Source: Acephala macrosclerotiorum (lineage: Eukaryota > Ascomycota > Leotiomycetes > Helotiales > Mollisiaceae). Taken from it: 64,000 nt of DNA. Both the position numbers and the translations under genes were made by a program. The notes under the pieces were generated by a model. That model did not search any database. It saw only the letters and a program-made list of their open reading frames with translations, and was not told the DNA's origin. Below are positions 25,101 to 35,228 of the stretch, piece by piece. How positions within the stretch are numbered: position 1 is the first letter of the stretch; every line of letters begins with the position of its first letter. The stretch is from the NCBI GenBank assembly GCA_014904845.1, contig MU119441.1:5301-69300 (forward strand), read 5' to 3'.

Positions 25101-25611
25101 CAATTTCTACAAGAAGAACAATCGCTGGACCGAGGGTCTCATCTCTGCAGCTAAAGCCGTGGCATCTTCGACCAATACTCTGATTGAGACTGCAGATGGA
25201 GTACTTTCTGGCCGAAACAGTCCCGAACAGCTAATCGTGGCCTCAAATGACGTTGCCGCTTCGACGGCACAGCTCGTGGCCGCCAGTAGAGTCAAGGCTG
25301 GCTTCATGAGCAAGAGTCAAGAGTCATTGGAGCAAGCAAGCAAGGCTGTAGGTGCCGCATGCAGAGCGTTGGTCAGGCAGGTTCAGAGCATGATCAAGGA
25401 CCGGGACTCCGAGGAAGATAAAGTTGACTACGCAAAACTGGGTGCCCATGAGTTCAAGGTCAGGGAGATGGAACAACAGGTCGGTCAAGCCCTTTCAAGA
25501 GTTGAATCTTCTAATATATTTGTACAGGTCGAGATTCTCCAGCTGGAGAACAATCTGGCAGCCGCGAGACAGAGATTGGGCGAGATGAGGAAGGTGTCGT
25601 ATCAAGAGTAA
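22134..25611 (+). CDS. SLA2: Endocytic adaptor SLA2 (End4/HIP1R)
   Basis: Exons 22134-22177, 22251-22391, 22536-23017 and 23066-25611 give 1070 residues. The ANTH domain (about residues 15-280) carries KSEAELAINIRKATS, HVRSCIVYTWDHKSSGAFW and ILADEVQTFKALITVHKVL. A Gln-rich and coiled-coil central part follows (about 350-640). The C-terminal talin/I-LWEQ actin-binding module lies at about 820-1060 (for example ILDAAIAVTNAIARLIKAA). SLA2 links PIP2-rich plasma membrane and clathrin coats to actin. It is the standard left flank of the mating-type locus. The first two exons are short. Exon 1 (MALSYAPGRHIDHT plus a split Lys codon) was chosen because its GTGTGT donor joins in frame to the acceptor CTCCTAG; that exon is the least certain. 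Confidence 0.93.
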
Positions 25612-25955
25612 ATAGTGGAGGTCAGTAAGCTAGTTCGTGCAACATCACAAGATAGAGGGATTTTGGAGATTGAAGATCGCGACCTATCGCTTGTCTTCGC
25701 CGCAAATGTACGTGCAACTCAACGCACTTGAAACAGGAAAGCAACGCAATATTTTCATACTCTAAACGCCATTCCCATATAACATCTCCTTATCTCCCTT
25801 GCTCCAACTCCATCGCTATAATTCTTAATTAACCAAACAAAACCATCCATTGTGTGTGCTTGAAAATCGCTAGAGGAAGGAAATAATGTAAATTATTAAT
25901 ATAATTTAATCACTTGAAATAAAGAATGTACGTACCGAGAAAGAGGCCATATCCT
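25612..25955. other. Convergent 3' region after SLA2
   Basis: A+T-rich 3' sequence between the SLA2 stop and the stop of the small membrane-protein gene on the other strand. No gene seen. Confidence 0.4.
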
Positions 25956-26123
25956 TTATCGAGTTGTATAACCACCCCAGTACACCCAAAAGAAGAACAT
26001 GGCGACGATAGCGACGATGCGGATAGTGAAGATGTAAAGAATGGGGCAATAGTAGTGGCGGCGATTGGCTTCGGCAAGTTGAATGCGAAGTTGGCCTTCG
26101 ACGTCAAAGGCTTGAGGTGGCAT
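25956..26123 (-). CDS. Small single-pass membrane protein (55 residues)
   Basis: The uninterrupted minus-strand frame runs from the ATG at 26121-26123 to a TAA at 25956-25958. It starts MPPQAFDVEGQLRIQLAEAN, continues with an Arg/His/Tyr patch, then one strongly hydrophobic segment (about residues 26-50, including CPILYIFTIRIVAIVAMFFF) and a short polar tail. The well-formed soluble helix plus one aromatic-rich membrane helix argues for a real gene rather than chance. A tail-anchored or inner-membrane assembly factor would look like this, but I do not recognise the family. It is convergent with SLA2 and is the last gene before the MAT genes. An upstream exon cannot be excluded. Confidence 0.55.
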   Translation of the reverse strand: MPPQAFDVEGQLRIQLAEANRRHYYCPILYIFTIRIVAIVAMFFFWVYWGGYTTR

Positions 26124-26807
26124 GGTGTGAAGAAGGGTATCGATTTAAATACTTGTTTTGTTCACTACTTCGTATGGTGGAGGCTGATCAATTGAAGGGT
26201 CGAATTTGCGATGGGAGTTCAAGTGGGCGTCCTCGAGGTCCTCAAATGCACTCGAGCACAGACCGTTGCGCATGCCACCGTTCCTCATTGGGCGTGGTTC
26301 TGAAGCGTTGTTCTTCCGATGATCTGATAACATTATGACTGAGGATTCAGCAAGCCACCAAGTGCTTTGCTTTAATGAGGCCGTTGTGATCACAACTGTT
26401 ACTATTTTAGAATGAAGACAATGAGAGCTACGCGATTTGATAACTATCCAGAACACTTGGTCAAAGCGTTTTATTAATTACAGCGTAACTGTATTAGGGT
26501 TCGGGCATCCTATGTCGGCCGCTAGTTCCCACCTTTGAGGATATGCCGAAATTCAAACAAACCTCGTTCCGGTTTGTCAACGAAGTGAGATGGCAGCAAT
26601 TTATGTTTCCAATGTCACAGAATGTGACATTGTGACATTAGGACAACATATACTATCACAATCTTCAATAATAAACCCATCACAACTCATCCAATTCACT
26701 TCCTCGTCAACCCCCATTCCTTCGTACCTGTTCGAAATCCGACATTCATGATCATGGAAACTCCTTATCACAGCTTCACACAAGCGTAGTAATATTGCCC
26801 TGCAAGC
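26124..26807. other. Boundary region between SLA2 flank and MAT genes
   Basis: 684 bp without a supported gene. It contains the promoter of the small membrane-protein gene and the 3' UTR of MAT1-1-1. The left idiomorph boundary may lie here but cannot be placed without the opposite mating type. Confidence 0.4.
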
Positions 26808-27701
26808 CTACGGAAGCTTGGCACCTTCACCAGCTTGACCCCACTCTGCTCCCGATGCGAGAAAGAGCTCAAAATCAGCGCTGCCCTCTGCCGGATGGTA
26901 AACTTCGGACATGCTACCAGTCCATTGGAGAGGTGAGATGTCGACTTTTTGGTCTCGAGATATCAAGGAGGATCCAGTCACCAAGTTCGGCTTGGTTATT
27001 GGGGCGGCAGGGCAAGTAGTGACCAGCTTCGCCGACACCGATGCAGGTTGAGAGAGTGTTGGCCCAGAAACAAATAGGCCTTGTCCAGACATCGATGCTT
27101 TCAGCAAACCACGATTGCCGTTCTCCACATGGCCTTTTCTCAGGTGCGTGATAGATATTCTAGAGACATAACCCAGGCTTGCACAGAACTCGACTATGTC
27201 GTCAACAGTCATCGTGGAGTAAAGAATGCTACGCCCGAATGTTGCAAATACCGGTTCCACTGTCTGTTGCCACGTAAGGGCGCCATCTGTCGAGACTTGG
27301 CAGGTCCAATTGAGCTGATTCAAATACCTCTCGTCATCCACAATTCCAATCTTAGGACAAACGATGGAGAGAAATTTATCTAGTGGTGCATTATGTTTCC
27401 CGACTTCATCTCGGATTTTACTGTAAGCCGCAGCGATGACAGCCCATTTTGCTTTGAACGGATCACGTTGCCACAGAACCGTGAGGTATCGGGAGGCTTC
27501 TTTTTGTTGCAAATTCGGGAACATTCGTTTGTAGTAAACTGCTATTCAGTTAGTACAAGTATGGTCGCGATTATTATACTCACCCCTAAAAGCCATCCAA
27601 GAATTCAAGGCCTTTTTAGCAGCTCTGTGTTGTCCATGTGTGTTTGGATTATGGTAATTGATGTGCCCCTTAGGCATTGAAGGTGTAAAGGAAGGCATCA
27701 T
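26808..27701 (-). CDS. MAT1-1-1: Mating-type alpha-box transcription factor MAT1-1-1
   Basis: Exons 27584-27701 and 26808-27538 (phase-1 intron, donor GTGAGT, branch TACTAAC, acceptor CAG) give 282 residues. The alpha-box starts near residue 28: KKALNSWMAFR, the intron, then YYKRMFPNLQQKEASRYLTV, LWQRDPFKAKWAVIAAAYS and NAPLDKFLSIVCPKIGI. An intron inside the alpha-box just before the YY pair is usual for MAT1-1-1. The C-terminal part (about residues 150-282) is Ser/Pro-rich and not conserved. The protein is the master regulator of MAT1-1 identity, acting in the nucleus on pheromone and receptor genes. It is somewhat short for the family (about 300-380). A second ATG directly follows the first. 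A missed 3' exon is possible. Confidence 0.92.
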
Positions 27702-29639
27702 GGTGAGAGAACTTTCACAAGATTCAAAAGAGCAGTGAGATTGCAGCGAAAGTGTTTAACTTAGCAGAAAGCTACTCCAGTTTCTACACAATTGGGGTGA
27801 GACTTCTTTGTGGGTAAAGATTCGAAAAAGTGACAGGTGATACGCCCCAAACTTGATTCACAAAGAAGAAAGAGCAACCCCCAAACAACTCTAGTACCAT
27901 TCCGGAACCGGCGCACCAGATGTTCGTGGCATTGGAATGCGGATGTTTGATCGAAAGATTGGAACCTCCAGCCATGTGCAGGGCACTAACTTGACAAGCA
28001 TTTCCAGTGTTAGCGAATGTTCTCTCATAAGCTAATGGGATCGTTGAAAATGTGTACTGTATCTGCTTCTTTCTCTCTCATGCACTGACTGAAATTTCAC
28101 CTAGTCTCGGGGGTTTTCTGCACGGTTCGCAATCCGGCGCTTGGCAGTCTGAAACTTTATTTCCACGACTTCCTCCACTCTGGCCTGCTTTCAGAACGTT
28201 CTGCAACTAGTAGTTAATGTCCTACAGTTACTCCATGTTATTGATACATATCATCGTGTGAGGCAGTGGGGCGATATTTTTCCAGCAGAAACTCAAAATT
28301 GTTGCACGCGGCTGAACTTAACCTGTACTCAAATCAGCAGGTATTCATTCGCGTTTCCCTGTATGTTCTTGCAATAGGCAATGCAATCACCGGCATACTG
28401 GTACGATGATTTTCTTTAGATGGAATGCATTCAATCGTTGGCTTTGGTTGTTCTGTCTCTGGATTGCTTTGCTAGTAAACAGACATGTCGTTTGAAATGC
28501 AGTCGCCCCATCGATGCCCGTCTTGAATCTCGCACTGGCGTCTTTCTGACAATATGGCAGGGAAACAAATATTTATAAACCGTTATGGTGTATCAGAGCG
28601 ACTTTCTAACATCGGAATAGCTTATTTGATGGGTTGGATCCATCCGAAGTCTGAACTTCGCACGCTCCTGATCCGCTCTCCTGCCCGAGGTACTGTTGTG
28701 CCTACACCCAGAGACTTCGATCACATGGCCGATTCCCATCACAGTACAAGCATCCTCAAAATTAGCACATCGGTACTTGTTCCTCGGTGCTACTCTCGTC
28801 TTCAAATGTCAGCGGATCACAATATGACGGCCTCGACACCTGTAGGAGTCTGCTCCATCTCATCAAGACCCTCGGTGGCATAAGCTTTACTCCGTATAGG
28901 AGTAGCTCGGAAAGGTATTTGGATGCCTCTATATAAGGTGAATTCAGCGCAATCTACTGCTAATTTACCCCGACCGATTGCAACGCTGCACTGGCCTTGC
29001 AAAGGATGCCCTACAACTAAACCTAACTGCGGGCAAGTGCTGTATAGAAACACTTGTAGTCTGTTAAACGCTTGTTCGTTGGGACCATGGAATTTGGAGA
29101 CAGTCCTTGAAGTAATGGAAACGTGATTCAATGTTTGTGTAAGAAGTAATGCACCTGCTGGATGGCCATATCCCTTATGATAGATGTATTTGCACTTTCA
29201 TGTGAGATCTTACAACTCTGCAACATATGAGAGTAGTGCTTTACAACTTGTATGGCGAGCATGAACCGACTTGAAATTGTTTTGCTATTCAATTTCCCAC
29301 ATTAGCCGAGAGAGACGAGGTTTGAGAACTTCCGGCTGTCACTTGAAGCAATCTGAGATTGTGCAATTCACTTTCAATCTCGGCCGCCTCGCTTGAAAAT
29401 TTTGGCGCTACCTCCCACAGTATAAAACCCTCTCCTCAAGCAAATTTATTTCCTGAGATCAACGTGGAACAACAACTCTCAATCGCAATAACTTCAATTG
29501 CAACAACATCAATCGCAACATCATAATCGCTGCTTCGAAAGCACTTTCCCAGCGCAAGAATTCACTTGTCAATTACCTCTCCCCCCTTCAATCACCTTTC
29601 GCTCCCATATCAAATTCCACCCCCCGCAAAACAATCACC
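27702..29639. promoter_or_regulatory. Shared divergent region between MAT1-1-1 and the HMG-box gene
   Basis: 1.9 kb between the two divergent MAT start codons. It must contain both promoters. Open frames are present at 28554-28883 (plus), 28817-29131 (minus) and 28923-29126 (plus, Cys-containing, preceded by CTATATAAGG). None shows a known domain or a supportable splice model, so they are not called as genes. They remain candidates for an idiomorph-specific gene. Confidence 0.4.
29421..29427 (+). promoter_or_regulatory. TATA box upstream of the HMG-box mating gene
   Basis: TATAAAA lies 219 bp before the ATG at 29640, followed by a CAA-rich leader (about 29460-29530). The arrangement fits a TATA promoter with a long 5' UTR. 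Confidence 0.45.
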
Positions 29640-30628
29640 ATGTCTACAGTCAACCACGTTGCACCAAACACGTTGCAAAACGTTCCTGGTGCCACTCATG
29701 CCTGGAACCACCGCAACCAAGTCATGTTCACCGCCCTCGGCCTGCGAGGCGAACTGATCAAGAACCTACTCAAGCAACAGGTTCTTGGTGCCAAGGTCAA
29801 GTGCTATATCGATGCCGAGAAGGTTCAGGCCCTCGGTGGACGTGGAGCCATGTTCCTTGAGGCACTCAATATGCGCGTCGAGTAAGTAATCCAACAATCA
29901 ATTCTCGAGTTCTTCTAACATGATACCCAGGATTATCTCTGGCAAGCGTACCTATACTCACTTCATCCTCGCCAACGATCCCAACACTGGGTACCATATG
30001 GGTGCGCGCTACCGCATTGGTCCCATGGAAGATGAGGAGGATCTGAAGGAGACTTGCGGACATCTTGTCATGGGTCGTGAGCGTGATAGCATGGTTACCA
30101 ATCCCCAAGTTGCTGCCATCTACCTCCGCGACAATGGAGTCCCGCCACAATTTGCAACCAGGCCAAGCCCTCCCCCAGCTGCAGCCGCTCGCCGTACCTA
30201 CCCAGTCTTCCCTTATGTCAACAAGAAGGGCAAGCTCATCACGAAGACTGGCAAGCCTCGTAACGGTTGGATCATCTACCGAGCCGGCCGTCATGATGCG
30301 GTCAAGCATACCTACCCCCACCTCACCACTGCTGAGCTGTGTAAGTTATCATATGAATATCCTTTGAGCACGAGACTGATAAAAAATAGCAAGTATCATT
30401 CAGGATGAGTGGAATAATATGGACTTCGCTATCAAGGGCCTCTACGCCGACCTGGCCAATTCAGAGAAGCTTTCCCACTTCGCTGCCTACCCTGGATACG
30501 AGGTCAAGCCCCGAAAGTCCTCCGAAATCCAGAGACGCCGCACTGCTGTCAAGCCTGCAGCTGTCCGTGCCACAGCCGATGCTGATGTTGACATCATGAG
30601 TGATGAGGAGCTCGAGTCGATTGATTAA
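29640..30628 (+). CDS. HMG-box mating-type transcription factor (MAT1-1-3 or MAT1-2-1)
   Basis: Exons 29640-29881, 29931-30340 and 30390-30628 give 296 residues. The HMG box lies in the C-terminal half: GKPRNGWIIYRAGRHDAV, YPHLTTAELSSIIQDEWNN, then EKLSHFAAYPGYEVKPRKSS and a basic QRRR patch. The second intron splits a serine codon after its first base, the position conserved in fungal mating-type HMG boxes. The 160-residue N-terminus is unusual and unrecognised; a PPPAAAA linker precedes the box. A truncated acidic tail (SDEELESID) ends it. With MAT1-1-1 on the same haplotype, MAT1-1-3 is the simpler reading. MAT1-2-1 would mean both idiomorph functions are in one genome. The atypical RNGWIIYR start of the box (against PNAxILYR in MAT1-2-1) favours MAT1-1-3 slightly. 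Confidence 0.85.
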
Positions 30629-30780
30629 GGTGGAACAAATGCAGTCTAGAACTACTTCATGCTAGCCTTCCGGTCAATCGTCGATACATACACCGCACTC
30701 CTGCCATGGATATGGGATAACCTCAAAATCGCCTCTTCCGAAGTTTTCGACACCGTCATCGCAAGATCTCCTCTGTTGCA

Positions 30781-31191
30781 ATGGCACTTCTCAACAACCT
30801 CGCAAGCTTCGTTCACAAGGCAATCTATCACCGAACCCATCCTTCAAATGTACACTCGTCTCCAACAGCAACTTCACCCACGGTCCTTAACCTATCTGCT
30901 ACTTCCCATTCGACACGTCCATTCGCAAACTCGCAGCCCCTTCACAATCACACAACACGGCAGCGATGGTGGAGTGAAGAAAATCTTGATCTCGTTTCTC
31001 AGGGTTTCATTCTCTATTGGAATCGTCTCCACCATGTCGTAGCATCGCAGTGGTTTACACAACATGCGATGGATGGGGATGGGAGCCAAAAGAATGTTCT
31101 TTCACTCATTTGGCATTTTTGGCATTGCCCGGTACATGTTCTTCACTCCAACCCATCTCCTCTGTGGACAACCTCACTGTTCGCAACATAA
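30781..31191 (+). CDS. Doubtful 136-codon open frame in the MAT locus
   Basis: A true ATG at 30781 opens 136 codons with a plausible helical stretch RWWSEENLDLVSQGF and LYWNRLHHVVASQW. A second frame with its own ATG (30659-31042, 127 codons) overlaps it. A third (31064-31384) continues with a Cys/His-rich stretch LLCGQPHCSQHNHCPLW. Since three frames are open, either a spliced gene is hidden here or the C-rich composition simply lacks stops. The region begins 30 nt after the HMG gene stop and could be its 3' UTR. No family is recognised. Confidence 0.2.
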   Translation: MALLNNLASFVHKAIYHRTHPSNVHSSPTATSPTVLNLSATSHSTRPFANSQPLHNHTTRQRWWSEENLDLVSQGFILYWNRLHHVVASQWFTQHAMDGDGSQKNVLSLIWHFWHCPVHVLHSNPSPLWTTSLFAT

Positions 31192-31311
31192 TCATTGTCC
31201 CTTGTGGCGGCAATTAGAGCGAGTCGGAGCTGAACTTGATCGCGGTTGGTTTGTATTCATATGGTGTGTTTCAAAATTCAAAGCTGCTTTGTTTTGTCTT
31301 TTGGGCGTAGC

Positions 31312-31333
31312 AAAAAAAAAAAAAAAAAAAAAA
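31312..31333 (+). repeat. Poly-A run of 22
   Basis: Uninterrupted A tract downstream of the HMG-box gene. It could be a simple repeat or the tail of a retroposed transcript; no target-site duplication was seen. Confidence 0.8.
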
Positions 31334-32769
31334 TTCGTGGGAGGATCACATCGGGCTTGCCTTACTCAGATAGCACGTAGATAGATAAATGTGAAACTCT
31401 CATACCAAAGTTCTTTCCAATTGCATCTCGTGGGTGACTTCATACCAAGATCAGGGGGGATGACACGTCGTTCATGGCAACCGGGAGCGCCCGTTATTTG
31501 GCAGCGCTGGTGAGTGGTGTAACCTGGGTTGGGGGCGAAAATTTCGAAGGGACCTCACCGCCTTGTCAAAGCGGCAGTAAAAATTTGTTAAAGCGTCAAT
31601 GATAAATTTTCTGCCCGTAGGGATAATTTACAGGGGTTTTGGGACATGGATCAGGGTCTCTGTGCTAAGCGATATTGACCAGGGTCTTTAACCAACAGGA
31701 AGCTGCAGCCCAGCACAATGTGGGGCGTTCGCCTGCACTGTTGCAAGCAGTATCAACAGTGATGCATGCATTCGTTCCGCGAAACCATTTTCCAAGACTT
31801 CCACCGATCAGAATTACTTGAAACAGAGGATATTGAAAGTATGTATGGCCTTATGTCTCGTCCCGGCAGGAGGAAGGGAGAGTTGTGACTGATCAGATTC
31901 TACAGGTCGTTTCGAGATTACTGCTGCATGTTGCTGGCTGCTGCCCAATTCCTCGTGTGAGATGTGATACTCCTTCCTCCTTGCCGATGTCTCAGATACA
32001 ATACTTCTTTCAGCTCATTCGCCTCAAAAGCTCTCACCTGCTGATCAGCTCCTAACAAGGTCGCTTGCACGCATCCTCTTCATTCGTATCAGCAGTTGTG
32101 GCTGATTGTCGACCCGAATTGCAGCTATTTCGCGTCAATGCACAAGAAGCATCGTCAAGAAGTAAGAACATCACAGGGTACAATACGAGGACTGGGGAGC
32201 CGAGAAATTGTGGCGGCTAGAGAATGGTCTCGGTCTTCTGCCTACTAGCATCGTGACCTGGGGTAGAGTTGTGTTGGGAAGCACTTCAAGCACTCCGCAT
32301 CAATCGAGGGAGCTGACGGGGGTCGGATGGAAAGACGAAGATACGGAGAGGTACTATAGGAAGGTGGATTAGGAGAGGTAGGCAGGCGGAGAGGCGAAGA
32401 GTGAGAGAGGTAAGGAGAGAAACAGAGGTGATAAGAGGGGTAGAGGGCCAAGCGTTCTGCAAAATCAAATCCATTGTTCCTGGTATACTACTAGCAATCA
32501 TACGTTTATATCCTACCATCCTTGTACCTTTCCATGATCTTCCTTTCGTATTTAGCTATATTCACTTCGAATGATATTTCTGTGACAGTCCCGAAATATG
32601 ATGCTTCGTTTGGGCCAGGTGATGCTGCAAGCTGCAACCCTCTCGGTTCTGCGAGCCTGGTTAGTACTGTAAATCAAGTTTTCGAATGGAGATCTCACCT
32701 TCTTGACCGAGTCAACGGTGTTCAGCAGAAGCTTGAAGTTCGTTCCTGTTACTAGACCACGTCCTGCCC

Positions 32770-34926
32770 TCAATCGCCTGCCCAGTCACTACTCCATATG
32801 AAAGTACCACAGCGCCACTGACTGTTCTTCTCCTTCTGTCCAGAGGGTCCAATGGGTCTAGGACACATGTAGAATGATCTACCACAGTTGACACCTGGTT
32901 TCTTCGTGACCAGACTGATGCACGGCTCGTTATGCTCGCAACGAGGAACAACTCGCTTCCCTAGTAGCTTTGACCAGCTTTCCTTCGAAACTATGGGGTC
33001 AACAACGCTCTTCTCATCATCGATATTGAAAGGCCTCTTCAGCGAAATATCCTCAGAGGCTTCAGAGAAGGACTCTGCAGCAGACGGCACTGGACTAGGA
33101 GCCGTAGGTTCTGTGTCCCTGCTAGAAGCAGCAACCTCGTCATCAGTTGTCCCATCAACCTGCGGCAGCTTTGGCTTGAAGAATCCTTCCAGACTACTCT
33201 GACCCTTTCCAAGTTGCCTTTTCACCGAATTTGTTTTAGAGCCTGAGACCTTCCCCTTTTTCTGTGACTGTGTGGCCGACGACGATCGCTCGAGAGGACG
33301 CTTCAGGCCTTTCTGAGGGCTTTCTGATGGTGCCCGGGGTTTCATAGCAGCCTGCTGACCATTGTTTCCAGAACGTGTAACTTGTGATTCGTCTCTTGCT
33401 TCATTGGGTGCCGTAGAGAAGCTCTGGCGTCCATTCGCGGTTGAGCATTCCTCCGTCGACGTGTCTTGACTATCACTACGGGATTCTTGGATAGTAGAGG
33501 TCGAGAATGAAGCCTCTCCCTTCAGCAAAGAAGGCTTCTTACTGAACATATCTCTGATGCTTCGACGGCGATCAAATTCCGGGATAAGCCTCGCAGATGT
33601 AGGCAGAAGATCTTTAGTAGACCATTGTCGTTGCTGGACACCCTCCTTGAACATTCCATCACTCATGATATCCTTGATGTAAAGCTGCTTTCCTTCAAAC
33701 TCGACCTTATCTTTTAGCACGGCGTAGACAGGACAATGATCAGAACCCATGAGGCCCTCTTGAATGTTGGACTCGCAGAACCAATCCTTCCATTCTTCGC
33801 TACAAAGCACGTAGTCGATTCGAGAGCCAAAGTTTCCAGGTCGAGCATTGATTTTCTGTTCCCAACAGGTGAACATGCCTTTACGATCTGGATGAAATGC
33901 CCGACAAATGTCCCACATGACTGGCTTCTCTCTGCCTTCGTCTTTTCCCCCGATGACCTTTCCACCAACCAAGAGCTGATTCAGCATTCTTCTCGCTGGC
34001 GTCGAGATGTACTGTTCGATCGTGATAGCCTGCTTCTTTAACTGTTCGGCTGCATTTGCAGTGTCAATCTCTTCCCTAATTATATTGAGATCGCCGGTCA
34101 AGAAGACTCTCTTCCCAGCCGCCACAAGATTTCGTACTCTGGCATCAAGGGCATTCAAGAAGCCAATGCGGAACTCATCTCTGGTCTCATCGCGATTTGC
34201 GGGACAGTATGTACCAATAAGGACGAATGCTGGGAACTCAAGAATAACGCAGCGACCTTCGGAGTCGAGTGTAGCGGCATCTAGAGGGCAATCTGACAGT
34301 TGCCTAAGACTCGGGTATCCTCCAATCTGCTGATCCTTCGGGAGGTCGAAGAAGCTTGTAGTAGAGTTCGGAGGGGTCAGAATGCCTGTGATACCTTCCT
34401 CTGCACGAATGGGAGCGCAGACCGAATTGCGGGTATAGATGGCCACGCCAGAGTATCCTGCAGTTTTCCAAGTCAGCCTTTCATGTTCTCCCCACACATT
34501 CAAAAGCGTCATATCCAACCTTTCTTGTGCTTGGGAAGATTGAAGAAGACATCCCAACCAGGAACCAGAACCATGTCATCTCGCAGGTCTTTTCGTTGGA
34601 TCTTCGCTTCCTGCATAACCACAATATCCGCCTCGAGGATGTCGAACATCGCCTATAAAGCCATGATCAGTACAAAATCCCAATGGCCATGGGTATGACG
34701 TACTGCAAAGGTCCTCTCTTGCCGCCATGGTTGGTACCCGAATGGATTCCTAGGTTCGACTTAATACTCCAATCCTGCCGGGGAAGCGCGATGCAGTGAT
34801 TCTCACCTGATTCCGTTCACTGTAGAAATGTATTAGCCTCCTTGCTTGCTCTGCATTGCTTTAGATGTTATTATACTTGCCATTCCAGGTAGTGATTCGA
34901 AGTCCCCGCCTCTTCTCCATCTTCAT
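32770..34926 (-). CDS. APN2: AP endonuclease / DNA lyase APN2
   Basis: Exons 34881-34926, 34807-34819, 34704-34749, 34520-34652 and 32770-34457 give 641 residues. The endonuclease-exonuclease-phosphatase fold is shown by ITTWNVNGIR, the metal-binding Glu in ADIVVMQEAKI, YSGVAIYTRN, FLTGDLNI, RIDYVLCS and GSDHCPVYA. A PCNA-binding PIP box (QSSLEGFF, about residue 515) and a C-terminal GRF zinc finger (CEHNEPC through RSFYMCPRP to WRCGTFIW) complete the Apn2 layout. It repairs abasic sites and blocked 3' ends in the nucleus. APN2 is the standard right flank of MAT. Intron 1 has a GC donor (GCAAGT) and exon 2 is only 13 nt; both are needed for the conserved N-terminus. An alternative start at 34920 lies two codons downstream. 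Confidence 0.94.
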
Positions 34927-35228
34927 GTGTTCGCTGCTCGATGATTGCGGCCCTGACAACAAGTCATTTCCTTCATAAAGACTTCCCGGAGGTCAAGAAC
35001 AGTGGCTCAGGGCCTCCAGCACCTCCTAACACGTCGTCGCATCACTTTCGCGTCGAGGCAAGTCACGAAACACACGCCTGCCCAGGTGAGGTCATCAGAT
35101 TCACGTGACAGTGTACGCGCCCAGCCGCGGAAGTTGCCGTCGCTTGCGTCGAAGCTTCTCAATGTCCGAGAACGTACGACTTTCGACTTCCAGACTCCTA
35201 CAACCAATTGATCACGAAATCAGACACG
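34927..35228. promoter_or_regulatory. Bidirectional promoter, APN2 / COX13
   Basis: 302 bp between divergent start codons. It contains two CACGTG-like or TCACGTGA sites (near 35100 and 35065); no TATA box is obvious. Confidence 0.4.

Larger units (their letters stand above)
30629..32769. other. MAT-locus right part up to APN2, no confirmed gene
   Basis: 2.1 kb. Overlapping open frames occupy 30659-31384 in all three plus frames (see separate entry). From 31390 to 32769 no gene is supported; a purine-rich tract lies at about 32330-32450. The right idiomorph boundary may lie here. Confidence 0.45.

Noticed and set aside
31312..31333. Poly-A run taken as proof of a retroposon
   Set aside because: No reverse-transcriptase remains or target-site duplication seen; kept only as a simple repeat.
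32245..32519. Minus frames in a purine-rich tract near APN2
   Set aside because: Low-complexity Ser/Pro/Leu translation caused by the purine-rich strand; no start context or domain.
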